Shown: positions 1 through 6,369 of the stretch, one piece after another
Layout: the number at the start of each line of letters is the position of its first letter
Position numbering within the stretch: position 1 is the stretch's first letter
Origin: PHAA01 sp964584415
GTDB lineage: Bacteria; Bacillota; Syntrophomonadia; Syntrophomonadales; Syntrophomonadaceae
NCBI GenBank assembly: GCA_964584415.1
Contig: CAZOZX010000055.1
Location: 1-13,680, forward strand
DNA length: 13,680 nt
Direction: 5' to 3'
Translations under genes and position numbers: made by a program
The notes under the pieces: generated by a model
What the model was told of the DNA's origin: nothing
What the model saw: only the letters and a program-made list of their open reading frames with translations
Databases searched by the model: none

Positions 1-31
1 CGAAATTTGGATTCCGATAAGAAAAAAAGAC

Positions 32-71
32 AATTAGGATACCAATGATATGGTCTAAGGCAGTCCTAATT
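32..71. repeat. Nested inverted repeat upstream of the immunity gene
   Basis: AATTAGGA at 32-39 is mirrored by TCCTAATT at 64-71, an 8-bp perfect arm pair. Inside it ACCA (41-44) can pair with TGGT (51-54). The right arm also contains the palindrome CTAATTAG (66-73). It lies about 55 bases before the start codon at 128. It could be a leader hairpin or a protein-binding site. There is no T-run, so it does not look like a terminator. I see no convincing -35/-10 pair in 1-127. Confidence 0.4.
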
Positions 72-127
72 AGAATGCGCAGTATTGATTCGATCTACAC
101 AAATGAACAGCGCATAGGAGGCTAGGT

Positions 128-655
128 ATGCCGAAAGCACGAAAGATACTAAGTGACTGGGATGCCCCGTATATTCAAGCACTCGTTAAATTAATTGAGA
201 CGCAGAGCAAGTCAACGCTTGCACATTGGGCAGTGGATTATGCCGAGCGGGTTATATTGCCGCTGTGGAGCAAGTACTATTCGGATGACCTGCGTCCCCA
301 AAATGCACTGAATTGTGCTCGGGAATGGTTATTGGGAGCAATAAAACTGCCGCAAGCCAAAAAGGGAATTCTCGAGTGCCATGCCGCCGCCCGCGATGCC
401 AATGATAACCCTGTTGCGCAAGCTGCTGCTCGGGCAATCGGTCAATCTGCGTCGACTATTCACTCGGCCAGGCACTGTATAGGACTTGCGCTATATGGAG
501 CGATAGCGGTTGCATATGATACGCTCGGAACGAACGCGAGTTGGGGGCGGTTGGAGCAATGTGCGGGCGAGGAGTGCGGACGGATGCTTGACGCGCTGCG
601 CGCCGTTGCCGTGGAGAACGAACCAAATCCCGCCAAAATCGACTGGAAATGCTGA
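128..655 (+). CDS. Imm5-like putative immunity protein
   Basis: A 175-residue soluble protein with no signal peptide or membrane segment. It matches, from memory, the Imm5-like 'putative immunity protein' family of Bacillota and Actinomycetota. The family signature lies in the middle: RPQNALNCAREWL (about 56-68), HAAARDANDNPVAQAAARA (about 85-103) and a second Ala-rich helix LALYGAIAVAYD (about 120-131). Family members are predicted, mostly by genomic context, to neutralise polymorphic toxins; the biochemical role is not established. The start is well supported: AGGAGG at 116-121 stands 6 bases before ATG. No toxin gene is visible on either side, though the left edge of the window is only 127 bases away. 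The 3' half is clearly GC-richer than the genes that follow, a mild hint of acquisition by transfer. The family call is fairly secure, the function is not. Confidence 0.7.
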   Translation: MPKARKILSDWDAPYIQALVKLIETQSKSTLAHWAVDYAERVILPLWSKYYSDDLRPQNALNCAREWLLGAIKLPQAKKGILECHAAARDANDNPVAQAAARAIGQSASTIHSARHCIGLALYGAIAVAYDTLGTNASWGRLEQCAGEECGRMLDALRAVAVENEPNPAKIDWKC

Positions 656-709
656 CTGCGGCCTACCGGCGACCAGGACATTGGCGTGAGACTATCAGGG
701 AGTTGGGTT

Positions 710-892
710 ATGGTTAATTACTCAAAAGAAGAATTGGAAGAAGCACTTCGAGCTATCGCTTCAACAATCAGTAAATGTGAGAAAGTACTGCCCAAGCTGA
801 AACAAGGTACTTCCCAGCACACTCTGCTCATACGCAGAATTGAAGCGCTCCATATAGCATTGACATTGATCACAAGGGAATTGGAAGCATAG
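710..892 (+). CDS. Small conserved helical protein, function unknown
   Basis: A 60-residue protein beginning MVNYSKEELEEAL. An in-frame GTG at 686 would add eight residues, but ATG 710 is preferred because GGGAG (698-702) sits 7 bases before it and the family pattern starts at the NYSKEEL segment. The sequence is charged and predicted to be two or three helices, with a conserved-looking core around SKCEKVLPKLKQGTSQHTLL and a following IEALHIALTLI helix. It resembles short 'hypothetical proteins' that recur in Clostridia, recalled from memory, without an assigned role. There are no catalytic motifs, no helix-turn-helix that I can defend, and no signal peptide. It lies 54 bases after the immunity gene and 37 bases before the DUF1330 gene, so a common transcript is possible. 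Confidence 0.6.
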   Translation: MVNYSKEELEEALRAIASTISKCEKVLPKLKQGTSQHTLLIRRIEALHIALTLITRELEA

Positions 893-929
893 AATATTTT
901 CAATTAGCCTGTATTAGGGGGTATCACTT

Positions 930-1226
930 ATGCCGGCGTATGTCCTGATTGACATAGAAATCCATACCAGAGATATGTATCTTCAGTACATTGAGAAAGC
1001 CAAACCGATAGTCGAGAGTTTTGGAGGCGAATATATTATCAGGGGAGGAGCCATAACCTCTCTATTTGGGGATTGGAATCCGCAGAGAATCATCCTGATA
1101 AGATTTCCCTCTCAGGAAAACATACATAGTTGCTTTAGTTCCGAAGAATATCTTCAAATCGCAGCACTAAGAGAGAACTCAACCAATACCAGGGCAATTA
1201 TTCTAGAAGGGTATGAGTCTGAGTAA
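930..1226 (+). CDS. DUF1330 domain protein
   Basis: A 98-residue protein that is almost entirely a DUF1330 domain, a dimeric alpha/beta (ferredoxin-like) barrel fold related to the EthD/NIPSNAP-type small proteins. Recognised elements are the first strand AYVLIDIEI, the helix DMYLQYIEKAKPIVESFGGEYIIRGG, the strand with the R-I-I-L-I-RFPS segment at about residues 53-61, and the SSEEYLQIAALRENSTNTRAIILEG end, where the family usually has 'Y..i...R...s.....vvegv'. The biochemical function of the family is unknown. The start is good: AGGGGG at 916-921, 8 bases before ATG. A weak TGCTT/AAGCA stem follows the stop (1228-1248) but has no real T-run, so I do not call a terminator. Confidence 0.85.
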   Translation: MPAYVLIDIEIHTRDMYLQYIEKAKPIVESFGGEYIIRGGAITSLFGDWNPQRIILIRFPSQENIHSCFSSEEYLQIAALRENSTNTRAIILEGYESE

Positions 1227-1407
1227 CTGCTTGCTCTATCATAAAGCACTGCAATTTCTGACGGCACCATGCATTTAACAAGTAGGCTAAACATTAGTAA
1301 AAATGCTAAACAAAAATGCCGGTATAATAGGATTAATGTCGAATGGGCCAATGATATCAAAAAAAATCGGAGGCCCCAAAAAGAAACAAATGAAGAAGAT
1401 AGAAAAT

Positions 1408-1436
1408 GGGTGCCCTGAACCAAGGTCAGGACACCC
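1408..1436 (-). terminator. Intrinsic terminator after the ferritin-like gene
   Basis: An 11-bp stem with one mismatch: GGGTGCCCTGA (1408-1418) against TCAGGACACCC (1426-1436), 7-base loop. Read on the - strand the stem is followed by ATTTTCT (1401-1407), a modest U-tract. It stands 16 bases beyond the stop of the gene at 1453-1767 and probably ends the kimA-kdpD-kdpE-ferritin transcript. Confidence 0.7.
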
Positions 1437-1452
1437 CATATGGCAGTGACAG

Positions 1453-1767
1453 CTATTGCAGCGGTTGTTGGAAATTCTGAGCTTGTTGTTGCTGGATCTT
1501 TTGTTCCCCTTGTTTAATGTAGTCTTCCTGACTGGGATTAAGAATGAGCATTAATTGCTGCAATTCTCCAACATGACGCCTTTCTTCATTGGCTATATGG
1601 GTTAACACCTTTTTAACTCGCGCATCGTCAGTAGCTAGAATATGTGCCTCATAACCCATTATAGCCTCGAGTTCACCAGCCATATCCACCCGCAAAGCCT
1701 GGAGAAGTTCAGGAGCGCTAAGCTGTTTGGGAACGTTCCCAACAAAAGGATCACCTAATTGGGCCAA
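1453..1767 (-). CDS. Ferritin-like protein of the encapsulated-ferritin (EncFtn) type
   Basis: A 104-residue all-helical protein with a TTG start, supported by GAGGTGA a few bases upstream (about 1773-1779). The two metal-ligand helices are visible: GELEAIMGYE (residues 31-40) and NEERRHVGEL (60-69). Glu32, Glu62 and His65 fall at the positions I recall for the ferroxidase ligands of Rhodospirillum rubrum EncFtn, and the DDARVKKVLTHIANEERRHVGEL stretch also resembles the ferritin-like N-terminal domain of the Pyrococcus furiosus encapsulin. Such proteins assemble as dimers to decamers and oxidise Fe(II), usually inside an encapsulin shell. The C-terminal 17 residues are Gln-rich (IQQQQAQNFQQPLQ), unlike a typical encapsulin cargo peptide. 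No encapsulin gene is in the window. It follows kdpE by 63 bases on the same strand. Alternative reading: a free-standing rubrerythrin/ferritin-like stress protein. Confidence 0.75.
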   Translation of the reverse strand: MAQLGDPFVGNVPKQLSAPELLQALRVDMAGELEAIMGYEAHILATDDARVKKVLTHIANEERRHVGELQQLMLILNPSQEDYIKQGEQKIQQQQAQNFQQPLQ

Positions 1768-1830
1768 AACTTATCACCTCACTTTTAGCCTTATTTTCTC
1801 CAAAAGCAAGGTGAATATTTATTATTTATA

Positions 1831-2514
1831 TTACTGCTTGGCGTTCAGGCGGTATCCAATGCCCGGTTCGGTTAATATAAGGTTGGGCTGGCTGGGGTCT
1901 TTTTCAATTTTTTTGCGCAGCTGGCTGATGTAGATGCGGAGATACTGGGAATGTTCTTCTCCTTCATTTCCCCATATATTGTTGATGAGTTGCTGGTGGG
2001 TTATAACCTTGCCGGCATTGGCAGCTAAAATCTTCAGCAGATCATATTCAATCGGGGTTAAATGTACTTCTGTGCCGCTGACTCTGACCAGGCGGCGGGA
2101 AAGATCAATAAAAAGATTGTCAACCTCAATTACCGGCTCATCCCTTCGACTGCCCTGATGGCGCAATGCGACTCGGATGCGGGCCATCAGCTCACTGACG
2201 CTGAATGGTTTGGTAAGATAATCGTCGGCGCCTACATCAAGGGCACTGACTTTATCCTTTTCTTGGCCCCGAACCGACAAAACGATTACCGGGACCTGGC
2301 TCCATTCCCTGATCTGCCTTAATACCTCCTGCCCATTAAGATCCGGGAGTCCCATATCCAATACTATGACATCAGGGCGGAATGTAACCGCCTGATATAT
2401 ACCTTCTTGGGCGTTAGCGGCCTCGATAAAATCGAAACCATGGGCAGCCAGGCCAACTTTTAATAGCCGTCGGATTTCTATCTCATCATCAATAATAAGA
2501 ATTTTGGCTCCCAT
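1831..2514 (-). CDS. kdpE: KdpE-type response regulator (OmpR/PhoB family)
   Basis: A 227-residue two-domain regulator of usual length. The receiver domain (1-118) has the acidic pair D9-D10, the phospho-acceptor Asp53 in VIVLDMGLPDLNG, the conserved Ser/Thr position in VIVLSVR (Ser80) and Lys102 in LTKPFS. The C-terminal winged helix (about 130-225) ends with the OmpR-type pattern HSQYLRIYISQLRKKIEKDP and GIGYRLN. Sequence along the whole length is KdpE-like. It should be phosphorylated by the kinase encoded just upstream and act as a transcription activator. AAGGGGG (complement of 2522-2528) lies 7 bases before ATG and overlaps the kinase stop codon, so translation of the two genes is probably coupled. 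The likely local target is the kimA operon itself. Confidence 0.9.
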   Translation of the reverse strand: MGAKILIIDDEIEIRRLLKVGLAAHGFDFIEAANAQEGIYQAVTFRPDVIVLDMGLPDLNGQEVLRQIREWSQVPVIVLSVRGQEKDKVSALDVGADDYLTKPFSVSELMARIRVALRHQGSRRDEPVIEVDNLFIDLSRRLVRVSGTEVHLTPIEYDLLKILAANAGKVITHQQLINNIWGNEGEEHSQYLRIYISQLRKKIEKDPSQPNLILTEPGIGYRLNAKQ

Positions 2515-2526
2515 AATACTACCCCC

Positions 2527-4077
2527 TTATTCACCCTCAGATTGCGGGGCTGACTCGTCAATTGGCAGAGCAAAACTCAATTGGCTGCCTCCCTCAGGGA
2601 GATTTTCAGCCCATATTTTCCCCCCATGGGCCTCGATGATTCCCCGGCAGATTGATAGTCCCAAACCGGTTCCGCTTACATTATTCGGGGATTGCAGGCG
2701 ATAAAACTTATCAAAGATGACTTCTTCATCTCCTTTGGCAATGCCTTCTCCCTGGTCGGTTACGGATACTACTAGTTGCTCGTTATCCTCAACTACATTT
2801 ATCCTTATTTCACTCCCGGATGGGGAAAACTTGACCGCATTGTGCAGCAAATTGGCCAATACTTGTTCAATTAAGGCGTAATCCATTTTGATCAAGCGGA
2901 TCTGATCGGGTAATTCAACTTTGATAACATGTTCTTTGAATATGTCGTGATTGTCCCGCAGGGTTACGCCAATAACGTCTTGGATATCAAACCAATCAGT
3001 GTTGAGCTGCAAATAGCCGCTTTCCAAACGAGCCATATCAAGAAGGTTATTGATAAACCGATCCATCCTCAATGCGCCTGTCTTGATGCTGTTTAAAAGG
3101 GTCACTTTTTGGTCGCTGCTATACAGGTCACCATCATCAACCAAACTGGTTACGGCGCCCAATATGGAGGCCAGCGGAGTTTTCATATCGTGAGAGATGG
3201 AATTGAATAGAGCTGCCCGAAGCTTCTCACTGGCTTCCAGGGTGCGAATATTATGCGCTTCCTCGGCAAGTTCAAGCCTTACTATGGCTAATGCGGAAAG
3301 TCCGGCCAAAGCCTGTATAAGATTGATTTGCTGGTCGTCAAAGAATTGCTTCACGGGCTTTACGCCGAGTACTCCCAGTGTTTTATCTTCAGTGTGAACC
3401 GGTACATGAAATCCTTTGGCACCGCTAAAGGTATCTGTGCCGATCCCACTGGGTTGAACATTTTTCAAGGTCCATTGGGCAGCTAATAGATCATTGGTGC
3501 CCGATACCAGATCACTCAGTGCTTTACTGGCAGCAGCAACCCTGATTTTACCATTGGCATCCGGAAGGTATAGTGCGGCCTCGGCCTTCATAGTCTCGGC
3601 AACCTGGCCAACCACCTGTCTGGCCAGTGTATTCAGATCAGCTACAGCTGATAGGTCTCGCGCCAATTCATATAACACCCTGGTTTGGTTTTCGCGTTGT
3701 ATAGCTTCCTTCATCCGGTAACGCAATAATTCGGTCATATTACCGGTTGTATAAGCTACCAACATAAAAACCAGAAAGGTGATCAGGTGGCGGGGATCAT
3801 TGACCTGGATATGCATTATGGGCGGAACAAAGAATACATCGAAGCACACAACACTAACCAAAGCAACTGCAATGGATTGTATAATCCCCATCCTGGTTGA
3901 AGCAAAGACCACTGGCAAAAGGAACAGCATACCGATATTGGCCAAACCCAGGTAATCGCTGTATAGTTTCCCTAACAGGATTACTAAAGCCAGCAGCAAG
4001 AAGGAAACCAGAATTGGCCAGCTATTACTTTGAGCAGAATAATCAGACGGTAAACTCTCATCGGCCACATTGCGCAT
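2527..4077 (-). CDS. kdpD: Short KdpD-type sensor histidine kinase (DUF4118, GAF, HisKA, HATPase)
   Basis: A membrane histidine kinase equal to the C-terminal half of KdpD; about 516 residues instead of roughly 900. Numbering from the upstream GTG at 4092: a DUF4118 four-helix membrane block (about 25-118) with the KdpD signature FDVFFVPP, a GAF-like region (about 150-275), the H-box NSISHDMKTPLAS with His301, N-box Asn418 in NLLHNAVKFSP, G1 DQGEG (446-450) and G2 GTGLGLS (474-480). All residues for autophosphorylation are present. The N-terminal KdpD domain and the Usp domain (which binds c-di-AMP in Staphylococcus) are absent. I prefer ATG at 4077 because an AAGGTGG-like ribosome site precedes it by 11 bases; GTG 4092 has none but adds only five residues. 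It lies about 100 bases after kimA and abuts kdpE. Confidence 0.88.
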   Translation of the reverse strand: MRNVADESLPSDYSAQSNSWPILVSFLLLALVILLGKLYSDYLGLANIGMLFLLPVVFASTRMGIIQSIAVALVSVVCFDVFFVPPIMHIQVNDPRHLITFLVFMLVAYTTGNMTELLRYRMKEAIQRENQTRVLYELARDLSAVADLNTLARQVVGQVAETMKAEAALYLPDANGKIRVAAASKALSDLVSGTNDLLAAQWTLKNVQPSGIGTDTFSGAKGFHVPVHTEDKTLGVLGVKPVKQFFDDQQINLIQALAGLSALAIVRLELAEEAHNIRTLEASEKLRAALFNSISHDMKTPLASILGAVTSLVDDGDLYSSDQKVTLLNSIKTGALRMDRFINNLLDMARLESGYLQLNTDWFDIQDVIGVTLRDNHDIFKEHVIKVELPDQIRLIKMDYALIEQVLANLLHNAVKFSPSGSEIRINVVEDNEQLVVSVTDQGEGIAKGDEEVIFDKFYRLQSPNNVSGTGLGLSICRGIIEAHGGKIWAENLPEGGSQLSFALPIDESAPQSEGE

Positions 4078-4177
4078 GCGGTTAAAAACCACCTTTTTTT
4101 TAATCCTATTCGCCCATTTGTTGAAGAAGATAGTACCATTATAAATCTACAAACCCTGAGCTGGTTCTGATATTTTT

Positions 4178-6109
4178 TTAGGGCAGATCATGCTGGGGTG
4201 GTATATTGCCATGCAGTCCTCCGTTTTTGATATTTATCACCTTGTTTTTATAAAGAGTAACATCCGATAAATAGAAGGGCAGAATCGAAACCACCACGTT
4301 GCGCTTACTGAATAATGCATTAGCGATAAATAAACTGGTGTTATTGTGGAGACTCATTTGCCACCATTTGGCTACGAAAAACTGGGGCAGGAGGACAGTG
4401 ATAACATCTCCCGGCTGGGAGGCATGTTCCTCCGAATCTATATATTCCTTTAATGGACCGATTACCTCGCGATAAGGCGACTGTTTGACCACTAGGGGAA
4501 TATCGGTGGTCATCATGGCCCACTTTCTTATCAGTTTATCCGCTTCTCCTTCATAAGGCTCGACATGAAAGGCAACTACATTATCGGTTAGAGTACGAGC
4601 GTAACGCAGGGCTTTGACCACCATAGCATTAAGACTATCAATTGGCACTATTACATGGTGAGCATAAGCAGCGGTTAATTGTATTTGCCCCAAAGCTTCA
4701 TTAGGGATATCTAATTGTTCGGCGACCGACTGGTAATGTCGCTTAATTTTCAGCATAACCGCGATCATAATCGGAACCACGACAAAGACGATCCAGGCTC
4801 CCTCAGTAAATTTGGTTACCCCAATAATCGCCGCAGCTATAAAAGTAGTTATGGCCCCCAGACCGTTAATAAAGGCCTTGTAATGCCAACCGGGCGTTTT
4901 GAGGCGCCGCCAGTGGACCAGCATCCCGGTTTGGGACAAGGTGAACGATGTAAAAACACCAATTGCGTATAAGCCGATAAGCAAATGGGTATCGGCCTTA
5001 AATACTATAACCAATATAATGGCCAGGATAGTCAGGATGGTTATGCCGTTATTGAAGTTGAGCCGGTGGCCGCGCAGAGCCATTTGGCGCGGAGCATATC
5101 CATCCTGAGCGATAATCGACAGCAAAGTCGGAAAACCAGCAAAAGCGGTATTGGCAGCCATGGCCAGGATCATAGCGGTAGTGGCCTGAATAAAATAGAA
5201 CATAGCTCCCGGGCCGAATATATTGAGGCTCAACTGGGCAATAACCGTTTGCCGAGGATCGGGAACAGCCTTAAATAAATAAGCCAGGTAGGCTACCCCG
5301 CCAAAACAAACAAATATGGACACAGCCAACATTATATAAACGATTTTAGCGTTTTTGCTGGCAGGTTCTTTAAAGTTAGGCACTGCATTACTTATTGCCT
5401 CAATCCCGGTCACTGCACTGCAGCCGGACGCGAAAGATCTCAGCAGTACGAAAATCAATAAGGCTTGGGTTGTCCAGGCCAGTGGCTCATTGATCGGAAT
5501 AGGTGAACTAACCACTGCGATTCCATGTGCACTTTCCGACAGGCCAGCTACAATCAAGGCCAAAATAGCAATAATAAAGGCATAGGTAGGCAAACTGAAG
5601 ATTCGAGCCGACTCCCGGATACCTCGAACATTGCCTATAAGTAACAACAGGATAAGAGCCACACTGATTTCCACCCGATAGGGATAAAAGCTGGGTACAG
5701 CTGAAGTAATGGCAGCAACCCCGGCACAAATACTCACCGCTACGGTCAGAGTATAATCCACACATAACGAAGCCCCAGCCACTAGGCCCGCCAGAGGACT
5801 TAAATTTTCTTTGGCAACCATATAGGCTCCGCCGCCGCGTGGATAGGCATCCACCACCTGTCGATAGGAGGTAATTAAGATCACCATCAGCACAATAATG
5901 ATGCCAGCTATGCGAGGCATCCATATGAAAGAGACAGCCCCAAGCACAGGGATTAAAACCAGCAAAATTTCTTCCACCGCATAAGCAACTGAAGAAATAG
6001 CGTCACTTGATAAAATGGGCATACCCCAAAATACGCTTAGTTTTTCTTCCTCGAGGCGACTGGTCTCCATTTTCCGGCCAAACACCCACCGAACCACCTG
6101 GCTAATCAT
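4178..6109 (-). CDS. kimA: KimA-type potassium importer (APC superfamily)
   Basis: A 643-residue secondary transporter co-linear with Bacillus subtilis KimA (formerly YdaO), the high-affinity K+/H+ symporter. Around twelve hydrophobic segments occupy residues 25-470, followed by a cytosolic C-terminal domain of about 150 residues. The first helix reads LSSDAISSVAYAVEE, placing Asp36 and Tyr43 at the same numbers as KimA residues reported in K+ binding; VDYTLTVAVS puts Asp118-Tyr119 one position from KimA Asp117-Tyr118; the TGIEAISNAVPNFKEP loop is also conserved. These matches favour K+ over amino acids as substrate, though the wider APC family includes amino-acid permeases. ATG 6109 has AAGGG 11 bases upstream and gives an N-terminus matching KimA. 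In B. subtilis a c-di-AMP riboswitch controls kimA; I find no such element here, and instead a Kdp-type two-component system follows on the same strand. Confidence 0.87.
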   Translation of the reverse strand: MISQVVRWVFGRKMETSRLEEEKLSVFWGMPILSSDAISSVAYAVEEILLVLIPVLGAVSFIWMPRIAGIIIVLMVILITSYRQVVDAYPRGGGAYMVAKENLSPLAGLVAGASLCVDYTLTVAVSICAGVAAITSAVPSFYPYRVEISVALILLLLIGNVRGIRESARIFSLPTYAFIIAILALIVAGLSESAHGIAVVSSPIPINEPLAWTTQALLIFVLLRSFASGCSAVTGIEAISNAVPNFKEPASKNAKIVYIMLAVSIFVCFGGVAYLAYLFKAVPDPRQTVIAQLSLNIFGPGAMFYFIQATTAMILAMAANTAFAGFPTLLSIIAQDGYAPRQMALRGHRLNFNNGITILTILAIILVIVFKADTHLLIGLYAIGVFTSFTLSQTGMLVHWRRLKTPGWHYKAFINGLGAITTFIAAAIIGVTKFTEGAWIVFVVVPIMIAVMLKIKRHYQSVAEQLDIPNEALGQIQLTAAYAHHVIVPIDSLNAMVVKALRYARTLTDNVVAFHVEPYEGEADKLIRKWAMMTTDIPLVVKQSPYREVIGPLKEYIDSEEHASQPGDVITVLLPQFFVAKWWQMSLHNNTSLFIANALFSKRNVVVSILPFYLSDVTLYKNKVINIKNGGLHGNIPPQHDLP

Positions 6110-6179
6110 CGCAGATCCGACCCTTCTTAATAATTATCTGTCAATATCCACTAAATTCAGTTTAGAATCAGCTTATATA

Positions 6180-6199
6180 AAATATCTGTATTGATATTT
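6180..6199. repeat. AT-rich inverted repeat upstream of kimA
   Basis: AAATATC (6180-6186) and GATATTT (6193-6199) form perfect 7-bp arms around a 6-base centre. It lies 71-90 bases upstream of the kimA start. It could be a binding site for a dimeric regulator. Being AT-rich, it has an appreciable chance of arising by accident. Confidence 0.35.
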
Positions 6200-6206
6200 A
6201 TCCCAA

Positions 6207-6229
6207 TGTGTAAAAAAGTTATATATATG
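6207..6229 (-). promoter_or_regulatory. KdpE-box-like element upstream of kimA
   Basis: On the - strand this reads CATATATATAACTTTTTTACACA, of which the core ATAACTTTTTTACAC resembles the KdpE site of the E. coli kdpFABC promoter, which I recall as TTTATACTTTTTTTACAC. It is about 100-120 bases upstream of kimA, in the right orientation, and a KdpE homologue is encoded in the same operon. The TTTACA within it could also act as a -35, but I find no good -10 at the proper distance. The similarity is partly T-richness, so this is a candidate only. Confidence 0.35.
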
Positions 6230-6278
6230 ATTGGTTTATTGATAGAGTGTTAAATTTCCGTTTGAAGGAGTGTTCCAT

Positions 6279-6296
6279 AGTTAGTGTGCACTAACT
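6279..6296. promoter_or_regulatory. Perfect 18-bp palindrome, candidate operator
   Basis: AGTTAGTGTGCACTAACT has perfect 8-bp arms around a 2-base centre. It sits 16 bases upstream of the -35 of the helicase promoter and about 170 bases upstream of kimA. Its shape is that of a dimeric repressor or activator site. It is not a terminator (no T-run) and I do not recognise the consensus. Confidence 0.45.
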
Positions 6297-6311
6297 GGCG
6301 CAGAAACATAG

Positions 6312-6340
6312 TTGATTGCCATAAACGAAGTAACTATAAT
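6312..6340 (+). promoter_or_regulatory. Sigma-A-type promoter of the helicase gene
   Basis: TTGATT (6312-6317) and a perfect TATAAT (6335-6340) are separated by exactly 17 bases. Transcription would start near 6347, giving a leader of about 70 bases before ATG 6417. The -10 overlaps the left arm of an inverted repeat (ATAATACC 6336-6343, GGTATTAT 6362-6369). Confidence 0.65.
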
Positions 6341-6369
6341 ACCTTATCTCTGGATGGTTATGGTATTAT
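6336..6369. repeat. Inverted repeat over the -10 and start site of the helicase promoter
   Basis: ATAATACC (6336-6343) is mirrored by GGTATTAT (6362-6369), with an 18-base centre. The left arm includes most of the -10 hexamer. If transcription starts near 6347 only the right arm is transcribed, so it would work as DNA (an operator) and not as an RNA hairpin. Confidence 0.35.

Noticed and set aside
1336..1449. A 37-codon + strand frame with ATG at 1336
   Set aside because: No ribosome site at proper spacing before either ATG, the 3' end is made of the opposite-strand terminator stem, and the peptide is unlike anything known.
2062..2322. + strand frame opposite kdpE
   Set aside because: Shadow of a well-supported gene, with no ribosome site and no family resemblance.
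5508..5924. - strand alternative frame inside kimA
   Set aside because: Same strand but another frame of a conserved transporter gene; the Cys/Gly/Ser-rich product is typical of frame-shifted reading.
6263..6285. Orphan ribosome site GAAGGAG (6263-6269) as the start of a leader peptide
   Set aside because: The only overlapping start, GTG at 6269, meets a stop after four codons, and the site is upstream of the predicted transcription start.
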